This document shows, one piece after another, positions 17,204 to 26,420 of a DNA stretch of 64,000 bases. Every line of letters starts with the position of its first letter. Position 1 is the first letter of the stretch. The position numbers were made by a program, and so were the translations under genes. The stretch is from Heliomarina baculiformis. Its GTDB lineage: Bacteria; Pseudomonadota; Alphaproteobacteria; Rhodobacterales; Rhodobacteraceae. Location: the NCBI RefSeq assembly GCF_019966545.1, contig NZ_JAIMIC010000007.1, positions 1 to 64,000 on the forward strand, read 5' to 3'. The notes under the pieces were generated by a model. The model did no database searches, was not told the DNA's origin, and was given only the letters and a program-made list of their open reading frames with translations.

Positions 17204-18967
17204 ATGCTGAATCGACCTTTTGACAAGTCGAAACTACCCAGCCGCCATGTAACCGAAGGACCGGAGCGCGCGCCGCACCGATCCTACATGTATGCGATGG
17301 GCGTTAGCGATACCGAAATTCACCAGCCGCTGGTTGGCGTTGCAACCTGCTGGAACGAGGCCGCGCCCTGTAACATCGCGCTGAACCGACAGGCCCAGTC
17401 GGTCAAGATGGGCGTAAAGGCTGCCGCCGGAACGCCGCGCGAATTCACCACGATCACCGTCACCGATGGCATCGCGATGGGCCATGAGGGCATGCGCTCC
17501 TCTCTCGCCTCGCGTGAGGCGATTGCCGACACGGTTGAACTGACCATGCGGGGCCATTGCTATGACGCGCTTGTCGGTCTGGCCGGGTGCGACAAATCTT
17601 TGCCCGGCATGATGATGGCGATGGTACGTCTGAACGTGCCGTCGGTGTTCATCTATGGCGGGTCGATCCTGCCGGGCAAGGCGCCGGTGGGTGCCGACGT
17701 CCCTGAAGATTTCGCAAGCCGTGATCTGACGGTGCAGGACATGTTCGAGGCGGTGGGCCGCCACCAGAACGGCACCCTTTCGGACGCAGCGCTGGATGTG
17801 CTTGAACGCGTTGCCTGCCCCTCTGCCGGGGCCTGTGGCGGTCAGTTTACCGCGAACACGATGGCCTGCGTATCCGAGGCGATCGGGCTGGCGCTGTTCA
17901 ATTCTTCTGGCATGCCCGCGCCTTATGAATCCCGTGACCAGTATGGCGAGGCTTCTGGTCAGGCGGTCATGAACCTGCTGGAAAAGAACATCCGCGCCCG
18001 GGACGTCGTAACGCGCCAATCCCTTGAAAACGCGGCCCGCGTGGTTGCCTGCACCGGCGGCTCGACCAATGGCGGATTGCACCTGCCCGCCATCGCCCAT
18101 GAGGCCGGCATTGATTTCGACCTCATGGATGTCTGCGATATTTTTCGCGACACGCCTTATTTCGTGAACCTCAAGCCGGGCGGCGACTACGTTGCCAAGG
18201 ATCTATACGAGGCCGGTGGCGTGCCTGTCGTGCTCAAGGAATTGCGCAAGGCCGGGTTGATCCACGAGGACTGCATGACCGCCAGCGGCCGCAGCATTGG
18301 CGAAGAACTCGACCGTGTAACCCGCGAGGCCGACGGCAAGGTGATCCATCCGGTCGCAACGCCGATCACCAAGACCGGCGGCGTTGTCGGGCTCAGGGGC
18401 AACCTTGCTCCCGAAGGCGCCATCGTAAAGGTCGCGGGCATCGCGGCCGAAGATCAGGTCTTCACTGGCCCGGCGCATGTCTTTGAATGCGAGGAAGAGG
18501 CTTTCGAGGCCGTGCAAAAGCGCGACTACACCGAGGGCGAAGTCATCGTTATCCGCAACGAAGGCCCCGCAGGCGGCCCCGGCATGCGCGAAATGCTCGC
18601 CACCACGGCGGCCTTGTCCGGACAGGGTATGGGAAAGAAGATCGCACTGATCACCGATGGTCGGTTCTCGGGCGCGACCCGCGGCTTCTGCGTCGGACAT
18701 GTCGGCCCCGAGGCTGCCCATGGCGGGCCCATCGCGCTTGTCCGCAACGGCGACATGATCACCATCGACGCCGTTAAAGGTGAAATATCGGTCGATCTGA
18801 GCGACGAGGAACTGGCGCAACGCAAGGCAGACTGGAAAGGCCCGCGTGAAACGATCTATGCCTCGGGCGCGTTGTGGAAATATGCCCAGCTGGTCGGCGC
18901 GACCCACAAAGGCGCTGTCACCCATCCGGGCGGCAAGGCGGAGAAACATGTCTACATGGATCTATAA
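17204..18967 (+). CDS. ilvD: Dihydroxy-acid dehydratase
   Basis: 587 residues. It converts 2,3-dihydroxy-isovalerate and 2,3-dihydroxy-methylvalerate into the 2-keto acids leading to valine and isoleucine. Iron-sulfur ligands are visible: C56 region in NEAAPCN, C129 in GCDKSLPG and C205/C211 in CPSAGACGG. Length fits the long IlvD class. A GGGGAG ribosome site lies 9 bases before the ATG. The next gene starts 20 bases inside its 3' end. leuB, leuC and leuD lie elsewhere in the window on the other strand, so branched-chain synthesis is spread out. Confidence 0.97.
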   Translation: MLNRPFDKSKLPSRHVTEGPERAPHRSYMYAMGVSDTEIHQPLVGVATCWNEAAPCNIALNRQAQSVKMGVKAAAGTPREFTTITVTDGIAMGHEGMRSSLASREAIADTVELTMRGHCYDALVGLAGCDKSLPGMMMAMVRLNVPSVFIYGGSILPGKAPVGADVPEDFASRDLTVQDMFEAVGRHQNGTLSDAALDVLERVACPSAGACGGQFTANTMACVSEAIGLALFNSSGMPAPYESRDQYGEASGQAVMNLLEKNIRARDVVTRQSLENAARVVACTGGSTNGGLHLPAIAHEAGIDFDLMDVCDIFRDTPYFVNLKPGGDYVAKDLYEAGGVPVVLKELRKAGLIHEDCMTASGRSIGEELDRVTREADGKVIHPVATPITKTGGVVGLRGNLAPEGAIVKVAGIAAEDQVFTGPAHVFECEEEAFEAVQKRDYTEGEVIVIRNEGPAGGPGMREMLATTAALSGQGMGKKIALITDGRFSGATRGFCVGHVGPEAAHGGPIALVRNGDMITIDAVKGEISVDLSDEELAQRKADWKGPRETIYASGALWKYAQLVGATHKGAVTHPGGKAEKHVYMDL

Positions 18968-19610
18968 AGCCTGTTCGGCGATCTTCGCCGCACTACTCGT
19001 GACCGGTTGCGATCAGGCGACCGGGCTGCCCTTCGCGTCCGGAATGAACGAGCCCGCGGAATCCTCCGGTCATGCGCGAATGGCGAAGGTCGAACTTGCC
19101 GATGGCAATGTCATCCTCACAGCACCTGATGGCTATTGCATTGACCGACGCACCGTTCGCCGCCTTGGGCGCACCGGTTTCGCGATGTTGGCCCGCTGCG
19201 ATACCGTCGGCGTCCGGGGCTATTTCAACGGCTACGATCTTGCGATCATAACCGTGACGACCGCCGCTCATGGCAAGGGCGCCCCCGCCCCGACCCGGCA
19301 TGACCTTGCACGCGCGGCAGATACCTCGCGGGTGCTGGATAACCACAAGCGCGACGGGCTGGCCCTGGTACGCTTAAGCGACAAGTACCCCCCGCTAGAT
19401 GGCGTCAGCCCGGTCCACTGGCGCGGTGCGTTTGTGCTGAACGATCACCTGGTCAGTATCGGCCTTTACGCGCCCGATGGCAGCGAAGCACTTGGGAAAC
19501 CGGGGGCAGGGATCGTTACCGACCTTGTCAGCCGAACCCGTAAATCCAGCCTGCCGCGCACCGTTGCCAATTCGCGCACGCCCAGCCCTAACGAAACTGA
19601 GTCAAATTAG
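18948..19610 (+). CDS. Putative lipoprotein of unknown function
   Basis: 220 residues from the ATG at 18948, which lies within the end of ilvD. The N-terminus [20 protein letters not shown] followed by C21 is a signal peptide with lipobox LVTGC, so the product should be lipid-anchored in the envelope. The rest has no family I recognise; it contains two short conserved-looking blocks, [16 protein letters not shown] and [12 protein letters not shown]. The 20-base overlap with ilvD implies cotranscription, although no functional link is evident. Confidence 0.7.
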   Translation: MSTWIYKACSAIFAALLVTGCDQATGLPFASGMNEPAESSGHARMAKVELADGNVILTAPDGYCIDRRTVRRLGRTGFAMLARCDTVGVRGYFNGYDLAIITVTTAAHGKGAPAPTRHDLARAADTSRVLDNHKRDGLALVRLSDKYPPLDGVSPVHWRGAFVLNDHLVSIGLYAPDGSEALGKPGAGIVTDLVSRTRKSSLPRTVANSRTPSPNETESN

Positions 19611-19735
19611 ACGCAAATTCCCGGCGATATGGGCTAGCGGGCGCAATTGTCGGTTCCCCTGAACTTTCCGCTTTTGTTAGATGGCCCAACGGTTTCACTT
19701 GGAAAGAATGCCGCGGGCCCGCGGCAGGGAGAACG

Positions 19736-20497
19736 ATGAGCGGGATACTCGACCGGCTGTTCCAGAAACGGGTCCTGAGACGCTGGCGGCGTGCGGCGCG
19801 CGCCGCATCCGAGACGCCGCTTCCCGTCCTGCGCGAACAACGCGGCTATGCCCGCCAACTTCGCGCGCAGATCAGCCAGTTGATCCACGTGGCCGATGGG
19901 AGGCTTGCGCTGCCGCACATCGGGTCCACATCCTTCCCGCGACCGCATGGCACCGACTGGTCATGGCGGCCTGACCTATGGCGCGGTCCTCTGGCCAAGT
20001 CGGGCGTGGCCGCGATGCCAAGCAAGACCGCGCTCGGCGAAGAGGTCACGCTGTTCCACGACTGCCCCCTCTCGGAGTTGAGCCTGCGCCAGGTACGCAA
20101 TACCCGCGAAGGCGACCTTGCTCCCTTTGGGCTGCGGATGGACGTGTTTCACTTTGACGGCACGTTCCTATCCTTGGTGATCGACATGCCGCCGGCACTC
20201 GCCAAGGGCCTGACGAAATCGCATCTCGTCCGGATGGATGCGATCATCGAGACCGAGAACCCGATCGACATCTTCGCAAGACTCAACATTCGCCACGGTC
20301 CGAATACCGAGCAACTGGTGCGGGAACTGCCAAAACAGGACAAGTCGGTCATGGTCGAGTTCGACCTTGCCTACGGCAAGATCAACGAGAACCGGATCGA
20401 GAAGATCTGGCTTGACCTGATCCTTGACGAACCGGCGATGAACCAGATTGTGCTGAAAGACCTGACCTTTGCCCGGTATCGCCGTGCAGCCATTTAG
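19736..20497 (+). CDS. DUF6478 family protein
   Basis: 253 residues, soluble and without a signal peptide. It resembles the uncharacterised DUF6478 proteins of Rhodobacterales (N-terminal RLFQKRVLRRWRRAARAA, then PDLWRGPL, FHDCPLSE and LRMDVFHFDGTFLSLV). The middle half looks like a beta-rich domain. It precedes a small hypothetical gene by 9 bases, with a GGAG ribosome site between them, so the pair is likely an operon. No function is known to me. Confidence 0.72.
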   Translation: MSGILDRLFQKRVLRRWRRAARAASETPLPVLREQRGYARQLRAQISQLIHVADGRLALPHIGSTSFPRPHGTDWSWRPDLWRGPLAKSGVAAMPSKTALGEEVTLFHDCPLSELSLRQVRNTREGDLAPFGLRMDVFHFDGTFLSLVIDMPPALAKGLTKSHLVRMDAIIETENPIDIFARLNIRHGPNTEQLVRELPKQDKSVMVEFDLAYGKINENRIEKIWLDLILDEPAMNQIVLKDLTFARYRRAAI

Positions 20498-20506
20498 GAG
20501 AATGGG

Positions 20507-20878
20507 ATGAGTGAACAGCCCCTGACCAAGATCCGAATGCGCGACGGCATTTGGGAGGGCGAATTGGCCGCCCCGCATGATGTGACGCCGCAGTTGCATG
20601 TTACGTACCGCGACCGGCCACTGACCGGCGTGCAGGTCAGTAAGTCGGGAACCAAAGACACCTGGGCTGTGCAGATCCCGATTCCGATGGAAGCGGTGGC
20701 CGACGGGGTTCATTGCTTTGTCATCACCGACAAGATCGAAGGCACCAAGCTTGGCGATTTCGCGTTCATCGCGGGCGATATCGGGGCAGCGGATCTGCGT
20801 GGACAGGTTGAACTGCTGCGGGCCGAGCTGGATATGCTCAAGCGGGCCTTTCGCCACCATTGTCGCGAAACCTCGTAA
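20507..20878 (+). CDS. Small hypothetical protein with C-terminal coiled coil
   Basis: 123 residues. The first ~85 residues look like a small beta-sandwich (LHVTYRDRPLTGVQVSK, WAVQIPIPMEAVADG). Residues 98-118 form a heptad-rich helix (RGQVELLRAELDMLKRAF), a likely oligomerisation segment. It follows the DUF6478 gene closely and is probably cotranscribed. I do not recognise a family. Confidence 0.65.
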   Translation: MSEQPLTKIRMRDGIWEGELAAPHDVTPQLHVTYRDRPLTGVQVSKSGTKDTWAVQIPIPMEAVADGVHCFVITDKIEGTKLGDFAFIAGDIGAADLRGQVELLRAELDMLKRAFRHHCRETS

Positions 20879-20897
20879 GGCGACCCGTCATCGGATG

Positions 20898-20918
20898 ACC
20901 GACCGATGTCGGTTATTT
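20898..20918 (+). terminator. Possible terminator between convergent genes
   Basis: ACCGAC (20898-20903) and GTCGGT (20908-20913) flank a CGAT loop and are followed by TATTT. The stem is short. It lies between the convergent small hypothetical gene and the oxidoreductase gene. Confidence 0.4.
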
Positions 20919-20926
20919 GAGCGCTT

Positions 20927-22111
20927 TTACTGCGTAAAGGCAGCGTTCCATAGCGGGATACGCGCCTCGTCCCGGTTGGTATAGCTAGCAAGCGCTTCGT
21001 GAACACCAAGGTCCGGGTCCAGCTTTCCACATCGGCCCAAGGCGGCGATCTGTTCGGTAAACCAAGCGGTTACACCACCTTCGGGAGTGTCCGCGAAACG
21101 TGGGAAAACCGGGTCATTGCCTGCCTCTTGCCAGTGCAGCGGCAGATCGGGATCAAGCACGAGGGCGCGGGCCATTCCCACCACGTCTGCGGCCCCGCTT
21201 TCCAGCACGTGCAGCGCCTGAGCGCGGGTCTTGATGCCGCCGGTCAGCATGATCGGGATAGCCGTGGCCTGCTTGGCGCGGCGCGAAAACTCGATGAAAT
21301 AGGGCTGCCCCGGCTTGGCGTCCGATGCAGAAGCAGCGCCCGGAAAATAGGTGCCACCGCTGATGTCGATCAGGTCGACGCTGGTTGTGTCGAGCGTTGA
21401 GACAATCCGGATAGACTCTGCCTCGGTCAGGCCGCCCTGCAACTGGTCGGTGGCGTTCAGCTTGACCGCAATCGGGAAATCCGGCCCGACCGCATGCCGC
21501 GTTGCCGTGATCGTATCCATCAGCAGCCGCATGCGGTTTTCCAGCACACCTCCCCAATTATCGGTGCGCTTGTTGAACAGCGGCGAGAGAAACTGGCTGA
21601 GCAGAAAGCCATGCGCCGCATGGATCTGCACCCCGCCAAAGCCCATATCGCGGGCCAGTCGCGCGGTCGCGGCAAAGGCCTCCGGCAGGGCGAGGATTTC
21701 ATCGACCGTCAGCGCCTCACACTGCACGCCGGGCAGATCCAGCGCGCTTGGTCCCACCGGTCGGGAAATGGGCGGATAGGCCATAGCACCAGCGTGACCG
21801 AGCTGCACAAACGGTACACAACCTGTACACCCCCCGTACATCGCGAGGTCACCAAACAGCGGTTTCGGGCTGTCGGCACTCAGAACGAGGTTTCCCGGCT
21901 TTTCGGCGGTATCCGGCCGCCCCTGCACTTCGCCGATGATCGTCGCGGCCACGCCGCCCTCGGCCCAGCGCTGGTAGAGACGCATCTGTTCCGCTGTTGG
22001 ATTGCCCTGCCCGTCGCCGAGGGAATCCGACATCGCCGATTTCACGATCCGGTTCCTGAGCACGGTTCCGCAGGGCAGTTCGAGCGGATCGAAAAGCGAA
22101 GGAGGGGACAT
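20927..22111 (-). CDS. NADH:flavin oxidoreductase / Old Yellow Enzyme family protein
   Basis: 394 residues forming a TIM barrel with FMN. Diagnostic features are VQLGHAGAM (102-110), IHAAHGFLLSQFLSP (163-177) with the substrate-binding H164/H167 pair, followed by N180, R182 and DNWGG. The FMN-phosphate region reads MLTGGIKT. It has no C-terminal iron-sulfur/FAD extension, unlike 2,4-dienoyl-CoA reductase. It probably reduces activated alkenes with NAD(P)H, but the natural substrate is unknown. It is monocistronic between a convergent gene and the ctpA terminator. Confidence 0.9.
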   Translation of the reverse strand: MSPPSLFDPLELPCGTVLRNRIVKSAMSDSLGDGQGNPTAEQMRLYQRWAEGGVAATIIGEVQGRPDTAEKPGNLVLSADSPKPLFGDLAMYGGCTGCVPFVQLGHAGAMAYPPISRPVGPSALDLPGVQCEALTVDEILALPEAFAATARLARDMGFGGVQIHAAHGFLLSQFLSPLFNKRTDNWGGVLENRMRLLMDTITATRHAVGPDFPIAVKLNATDQLQGGLTEAESIRIVSTLDTTSVDLIDISGGTYFPGAASASDAKPGQPYFIEFSRRAKQATAIPIMLTGGIKTRAQALHVLESGAADVVGMARALVLDPDLPLHWQEAGNDPVFPRFADTPEGGVTAWFTEQIAALGRCGKLDPDLGVHEALASYTNRDEARIPLWNAAFTQ

Positions 22112-22203
22112 GCGGCATTCCTTGTTGTCGTGCAGAGTTTCGATCCCGACACAAACAAGACGGCCAGCACATCACAACCTCTGGCCAGTCAGGAAGGTAC
22201 CTC

Positions 22204-22231
22204 AAACGAAAACGGGCGGCCAAGGCCGCCC
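22204..22231 (-). terminator. Intrinsic terminator of the gpmI-envC-ctpA operon
   Basis: On the minus strand GGGCGGCC, TT and GGCCGCCC form an 8-bp GC stem followed by GTTTTCGTTT. It lies 24 bases after the ctpA stop. Stem plus T-rich tail make this a convincing Rho-independent terminator. Confidence 0.8.
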
Positions 22232-22254
22232 GATTCCTGAACTTTTACACAAGG

Positions 22255-23598
22255 TCATTCCTTGTGTTCGATGGCCGAAAGACCCTTGAGAATATCGATC
22301 GCATAAGCGAGCTGGTAATCCTCTTCGCGCAGCTTTGCCGATGCTTCGGCCTTGGCGCGGTCTTCCTCGATCTGGCGGATCTCATCCTCGGACAGGCTGT
22401 CGTTGTTCAGACGGCCGCGCAAGTCGGCTTCGGAGCGCGAGCGGTTCACTGCGCTTTTGGGTTCGTCCTCTTCCTCGGTTTCGGGTGCCCGGCGCGGCTG
22501 TTCCACGACGATGTCGGGGGAGACGCCCAGCGCCTGAATCGAGCGACCCGACGGCGTGTAATAGCGGGCCGTGGTCAGGCGCATCGCACCGTCGCCGCGC
22601 AGGGGCATGACCGTCTGCACCGAGCCCTTGCCGAAGGATTTCGTGCCGACAACGATGGCCCGGCGGTGATCCTGCAGCGCGCCCGCGACGATTTCCGACG
22701 CCGATGCCGAACCGCCGTTGATCAGAACGACAATCGGTTTGCCCTCGGCCAAGTCGCCGGGCGTCGCGTTGAAGCGCTCGCCGTCTTCGGGGTTGCGGCC
22801 ACGTGTGCTGACGATTTCCCCAGATTCAAGGAAGGAATCCGACACGTTGATCGCCTGATTCAGCAGGCCGCCGGGGTTGTTGCGCAGATCGAGCACGAAG
22901 CCGTTCACATTCTCCATGCCACCGGCCAGTTCGATCTGTTCCTTCATGCCCGCTTCAAGATTGGGCGTGGTCTGATCGTTGAAGGTCGTGACACGCAGCA
23001 CGACGGTCTGACCTTCGGTGCGGGTGCGCACGGCGGTCAGCTTGATCGTATCGCGGATGATCGAGACGTCAAAGGGTTCGTCTTCGCCTTCCCGAACCAC
23101 GGTGATGATGATTTCCGACCCAACTGGGCCGCGCATCATCTCGACCGCCTTGTCGAGCGTCAGGCCAAGAACGGATTCGCCATCCACATGGGTGATGAAG
23201 TCGCCCGATTCGATGCCTGCATCGTCAGCAGGCGTGCCGTCGATCGGCGAGACGACCTTGACGAAACCTTCTTCCTGCGTGACCTCGATACCGAGACCAC
23301 CGAATTCGCCACGGGTCTGGACCCGCATCGCGGTGGCGTCCTCGGGCGAGAGATAGCTGGAATGCGGGTCAAGTGAGGTCAGCATCCCGTTGATCGCCGC
23401 TTCGATCAGTTCGGATTCATCGACCTTTTCCACGTATTGCGCACGGATCCGTTCGAAAATGTCTCCGAACAGGTCAAGCTGCTCGTAAACATTTGCATTC
23501 CGGGAATTTTCTTGAGCAACCAGCGGACCGGCGACCTGCGTTGTGGCGATGATACCTGCCAATGTGCCGCCAAGAGCGGCCATCACGAATTTCTTCAT
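22255..23598 (-). CDS. ctpA: C-terminal processing peptidase (S41 family)
   Basis: 447 residues. A signal/anchor segment at 1-28 sends it to the periplasm. A PDZ domain covers about 92-175 (GEFGGLGIEV...DFITHVDG), followed by the S41 protease core. The Ser-Lys dyad is S299 in GGSASASEI and K324 in FGKGSVQ, 25 residues apart as in other CtpA/Prc proteases. The C-terminal ~70 residues are acidic and charged. It starts 6 bases after envC. With envC it forms an operon linked to cell-wall hydrolase control and processing of envelope proteins. Confidence 0.95.
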   Translation of the reverse strand: MKKFVMAALGGTLAGIIATTQVAGPLVAQENSRNANVYEQLDLFGDIFERIRAQYVEKVDESELIEAAINGMLTSLDPHSSYLSPEDATAMRVQTRGEFGGLGIEVTQEEGFVKVVSPIDGTPADDAGIESGDFITHVDGESVLGLTLDKAVEMMRGPVGSEIIITVVREGEDEPFDVSIIRDTIKLTAVRTRTEGQTVVLRVTTFNDQTTPNLEAGMKEQIELAGGMENVNGFVLDLRNNPGGLLNQAINVSDSFLESGEIVSTRGRNPEDGERFNATPGDLAEGKPIVVLINGGSASASEIVAGALQDHRRAIVVGTKSFGKGSVQTVMPLRGDGAMRLTTARYYTPSGRSIQALGVSPDIVVEQPRRAPETEEEDEPKSAVNRSRSEADLRGRLNNDSLSEDEIRQIEEDRAKAEASAKLREEDYQLAYAIDILKGLSAIEHKE

Positions 23599-23604
23599 GC
23601 GTTG

Positions 23605-24738
23605 TTATCCATCCTTGTCCGTTCGGAACCAATCTTCGGGGTCCACCGGGCTTCCGCCCTCTCTTACTTCAATGTAGAGCGTTTCTGAACGATCAGTGCC
23701 AGAGCCTTCACTGCTTAGTGAAAGGATTGTGCCCAGATTTGGTGTCGTTCCGCCCATGATCCCTACTGGCGTTCCTGCCGGGATGACTTGCCCGGTGTCG
23801 CCATATACCTCATCCAGTCCGGATAACACAAACAACGTCTCTGCCTGCGGCTCCAGAATGACCACATTACCCAGATCGAGTAACGGTCCACGGTAGCGAA
23901 TTGTCGCGGAAACAGGCGAAACGACAAGCGCGCGGGGCCGAGTGGCGACGATTATGCCGTCGCGGTGGATTCCGGCCGCGTCGGCGTCGCCCGCGCGATG
24001 GAGGATCACGCCCTGTACAGGCAGGTCGATATCCCCTTTCTGCTCGCTAATGTCGATATCGGTATCCTCGATCTCTTCGACGCCGATCAGGCTGAGACCG
24101 CTGGCAAAGCCGCCGAGGGTCTCGGTCGAGGAAATCAGGATTGCCGTTCGCACCGGATCTTCGGTGAAACGGGTTGGCAGGTCGGTCCGGTCGGCGATGG
24201 CCTGGCTGAGTTCGGCGCGGGCCTTCTGGATGCCGGCAAGCCCCTGCTCCATCTTGTCGAGCGCGCTTTGTTGCAAGAGACGGAGGGTCTGGACCTCTTC
24301 GAGATCGCTGCGCAATTCCTGCGCCTTACGGGCAAGGCCTGGGGTGACATCGGCCAGCATCATGCCGGAACGCGCGCTGCCGACGGGACCTGAGGGATGC
24401 AGCATCAGCACCGGTGGTGGCGAAATTTCGATGGTCTGGATGACACCGAGAAGCTGGGCGATTTCGCCGTCGCGCGCCTCGAGCCGCCGCGTCAGGGTCG
24501 CTTCGCGGGTGGCTACCTGCCGCAAACCTTCGCGCATCGCGCCAAGCCCGGCCTCGAAGGCGCGGACGGTTTCGGTAAGCGCGCGCACCCGGTCGCGGGC
24601 CTCGACCGCCTCTTGCAGGGCGATGGATGCCTGTTCCAACTGCTGCGCGGCTTCGCGGGCATCGGCGGCAGGGTCGCCCTGCGCCTGAGCGAATCCGGCC
24701 AGCAGCAGCGCCGTTACCAGAGCGACAACGCGTTTCAT
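23605..24738 (-). CDS. envC: EnvC-like murein hydrolase activator with degenerate LytM domain
   Basis: 377 residues. A signal peptide (cleavage near FAQAQG, about residue 20) is followed by two long coiled-coil stretches (25-100 and 135-190) and a C-terminal M23/LytM-like domain (about 240-365). The zinc-binding HxxxD and HxH positions are not kept: the latter region reads TLYIEVREGG. This matches EnvC/NlpD-type proteins that activate amidases rather than cut peptidoglycan themselves. Its ATG overlaps the gpmI stop by four bases, and ctpA follows after 6 bases. Confidence 0.88.
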   Translation of the reverse strand: MKRVVALVTALLLAGFAQAQGDPAADAREAAQQLEQASIALQEAVEARDRVRALTETVRAFEAGLGAMREGLRQVATREATLTRRLEARDGEIAQLLGVIQTIEISPPPVLMLHPSGPVGSARSGMMLADVTPGLARKAQELRSDLEEVQTLRLLQQSALDKMEQGLAGIQKARAELSQAIADRTDLPTRFTEDPVRTAILISSTETLGGFASGLSLIGVEEIEDTDIDISEQKGDIDLPVQGVILHRAGDADAAGIHRDGIIVATRPRALVVSPVSATIRYRGPLLDLGNVVILEPQAETLFVLSGLDEVYGDTGQVIPAGTPVGIMGGTTPNLGTILSLSSEGSGTDRSETLYIEVREGGSPVDPEDWFRTDKDG

Positions 24739-26249
24739 CCCAGCAGGCTTTTCCCGGTCATTTCCGACGGTTTTTCCAGGCCCATCAGTTCAAGCAACGT
24801 GGGCGCGAGATCGGCGAGCCTCCCCTTGGAGAGCGTCGCCCCATCGGGTCCGCCAACCAGCGCCACCGGCACGGGATTGAGCGTATGTGCGGTATGGGGG
24901 CCGCCGGTGTCCGGATCGACCATCACCTCGCAATTGCCGTGGTCGGCGGTGACGATCATCGCGCCGCCTGCTTTTTTCAACGCCTCGAGCACGCGGCCCA
25001 GTCCCTGATCGACGGCCTCGCAGGCGCGGATGGCGGCCTGAAGATCGCCAGTATGGCCGACCATGTCCGGGTTGGCATAGTTGGTGACGATCAGGTCATA
25101 CCCGGCCTCTATGGCCTCGACGAACTTGTCGGTGACCTCATGCGCCGACATCTCTGGCTGCAGGTCGTAGGTGGCAACATTCGGGGATTTGGGCATGAAG
25201 CGGTCTTCGCCGGTCTCGGCGGTTTCCTCGCCGCCGTTCAGGAAAAATGTCACGTGCGGATATTTCTCGGTCTCAGCGAGGCGGAACTGGCGCAAGCGCT
25301 TGCTGGCAACCCATTCGCCGAGCGTATTGACGATTTTGGCCTTGGGATAGGCAACGGTCATGTACTGGTTATGCTTGTCGGAATATTCGACCATCCCAAG
25401 CAGACCCGCCAGTTCGGGGCGGGCGCCGGTCTCGAACGCGTCAAAATCCGGCTGACCGATCGCGGCAAGGATTTCGCGGGCGCGGTCGGCGCGGAAGTTG
25501 AGGCAGAAGAAACCGTCACCGGTCGAGAGACCCGCATAATCGCCGATGATCGTCGGGGCGATGAATTCATCGGTTTCACCGCGACCGTAAGCTGCGGAGA
25601 CCGCCTCGGCTGCAGTGGTGGCGGCCTCGCCCTTGCCATGGATCATCGCCTCGTAAGCGCGGGACACGCGGTCCCAGCGATTGTCGCGATCCATCGCGAA
25701 ATAGCGCCCAATCACCGTGACGACATGCGCGTTGGCGGGCAGTTTGCCCTGCAGTTCGTCGATAAAACCGTCCGCCGATTTCGGGGCGACATCGCGCCCG
25801 TCGGTGATGGCGTGGATTGCCACCGGCACGCCTGCATCGGTGATGGCCTTGGCAGCGGCGACCATGTGGTCGAGATGACCGTGCACGCCGCCATCGGAAA
25901 CGACACCCATCAGATGCGCGGTCCCCCCGCTTTCTTTAAGACCGGCGATGAACGCTTGAAGCGCGGCGTTTTCAAAGAAACTGCCATCTTCGATGGCAAG
26001 GTCGATCTGGCCGAGATCCATCGCCACCACGCGTCCGGCACCGATATTGGTGTGACCGACTTCAGAGTTGCCCATCTGCCCGGTCGGCAGGCCCACGTCA
26101 GGACCAAAGGTGGTCAGCGTCGCGTGCGGTCCTTGCATGATCGCATCAAAATTGGGCGTTCGAGCAAGATAGGCCGCATTGGCTTCGGTCTGCTCCGAAA
26201 GTCCCCAGCCGTCGAGAATGCACAGGACAACGGGTTTCACGGCATTCAT
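24735..26249 (-). CDS. gpmI: 2,3-bisphosphoglycerate-independent phosphoglycerate mutase
   Basis: 504 residues, the standard iPGM length. It interconverts 3- and 2-phosphoglycerate in glycolysis using two manganese ions. The phosphorylated serine is S62 in GNSEVGHTNIGAGR, the first metal aspartate is in LDGWG (D13), and the second metal cluster is in TADHGN. It leads the gpmI-envC-ctpA operon, an arrangement common in Rhodobacterales, although glycolysis and cell-wall control are not obviously linked. It is divergent from the GntR gene. Confidence 0.97.
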   Translation of the reverse strand: MNAVKPVVLCILDGWGLSEQTEANAAYLARTPNFDAIMQGPHATLTTFGPDVGLPTGQMGNSEVGHTNIGAGRVVAMDLGQIDLAIEDGSFFENAALQAFIAGLKESGGTAHLMGVVSDGGVHGHLDHMVAAAKAITDAGVPVAIHAITDGRDVAPKSADGFIDELQGKLPANAHVVTVIGRYFAMDRDNRWDRVSRAYEAMIHGKGEAATTAAEAVSAAYGRGETDEFIAPTIIGDYAGLSTGDGFFCLNFRADRAREILAAIGQPDFDAFETGARPELAGLLGMVEYSDKHNQYMTVAYPKAKIVNTLGEWVASKRLRQFRLAETEKYPHVTFFLNGGEETAETGEDRFMPKSPNVATYDLQPEMSAHEVTDKFVEAIEAGYDLIVTNYANPDMVGHTGDLQAAIRACEAVDQGLGRVLEALKKAGGAMIVTADHGNCEVMVDPDTGGPHTAHTLNPVPVALVGGPDGATLSKGRLADLAPTLLELMGLEKPSEMTGKSLLG

Positions 26250-26355
26250 AGATTGGCTCCGTTTGCAGTTTCGTCCGCGTTCTATCGCGTGCGACAGGCA
26301 GGGTGAACCGGTTTCTTGAAGAGGCGTTCAAATGCCGCCAGCAATTTCGCCTTGA

Positions 26356-26371
26356 ATTTATCATGATGAAT
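26356..26371. promoter_or_regulatory. Candidate GntR operator upstream of the regulator gene
   Basis: ATTTATCATGATGAAT, 14 of 16 positions symmetric, about 50 bases upstream of the regulator start. It differs by one base from the perfect palindrome in front of the peptide transporter genes at 27941-27956. The shared sequence at both ends of the locus argues for autoregulation by the GntR protein. Confidence 0.65.
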
Positions 26372-26420
26372 ATTGTCCATTGGACCGGCATTTCAGAAAC
26401 CGCAATCATGAGACGTGACG

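Noticed and set aside
26356-26371. Match of the GntR-upstream repeat to the SoxR site pattern
   Set aside because: ATTTATCATGATGAAT fits ATTC-N8-GAAT with one mismatch, as does the site before soxV. The closer relation is to the perfect palindrome at 27941-27956, which does not fit the SoxR pattern, so GntR is the better explanation.
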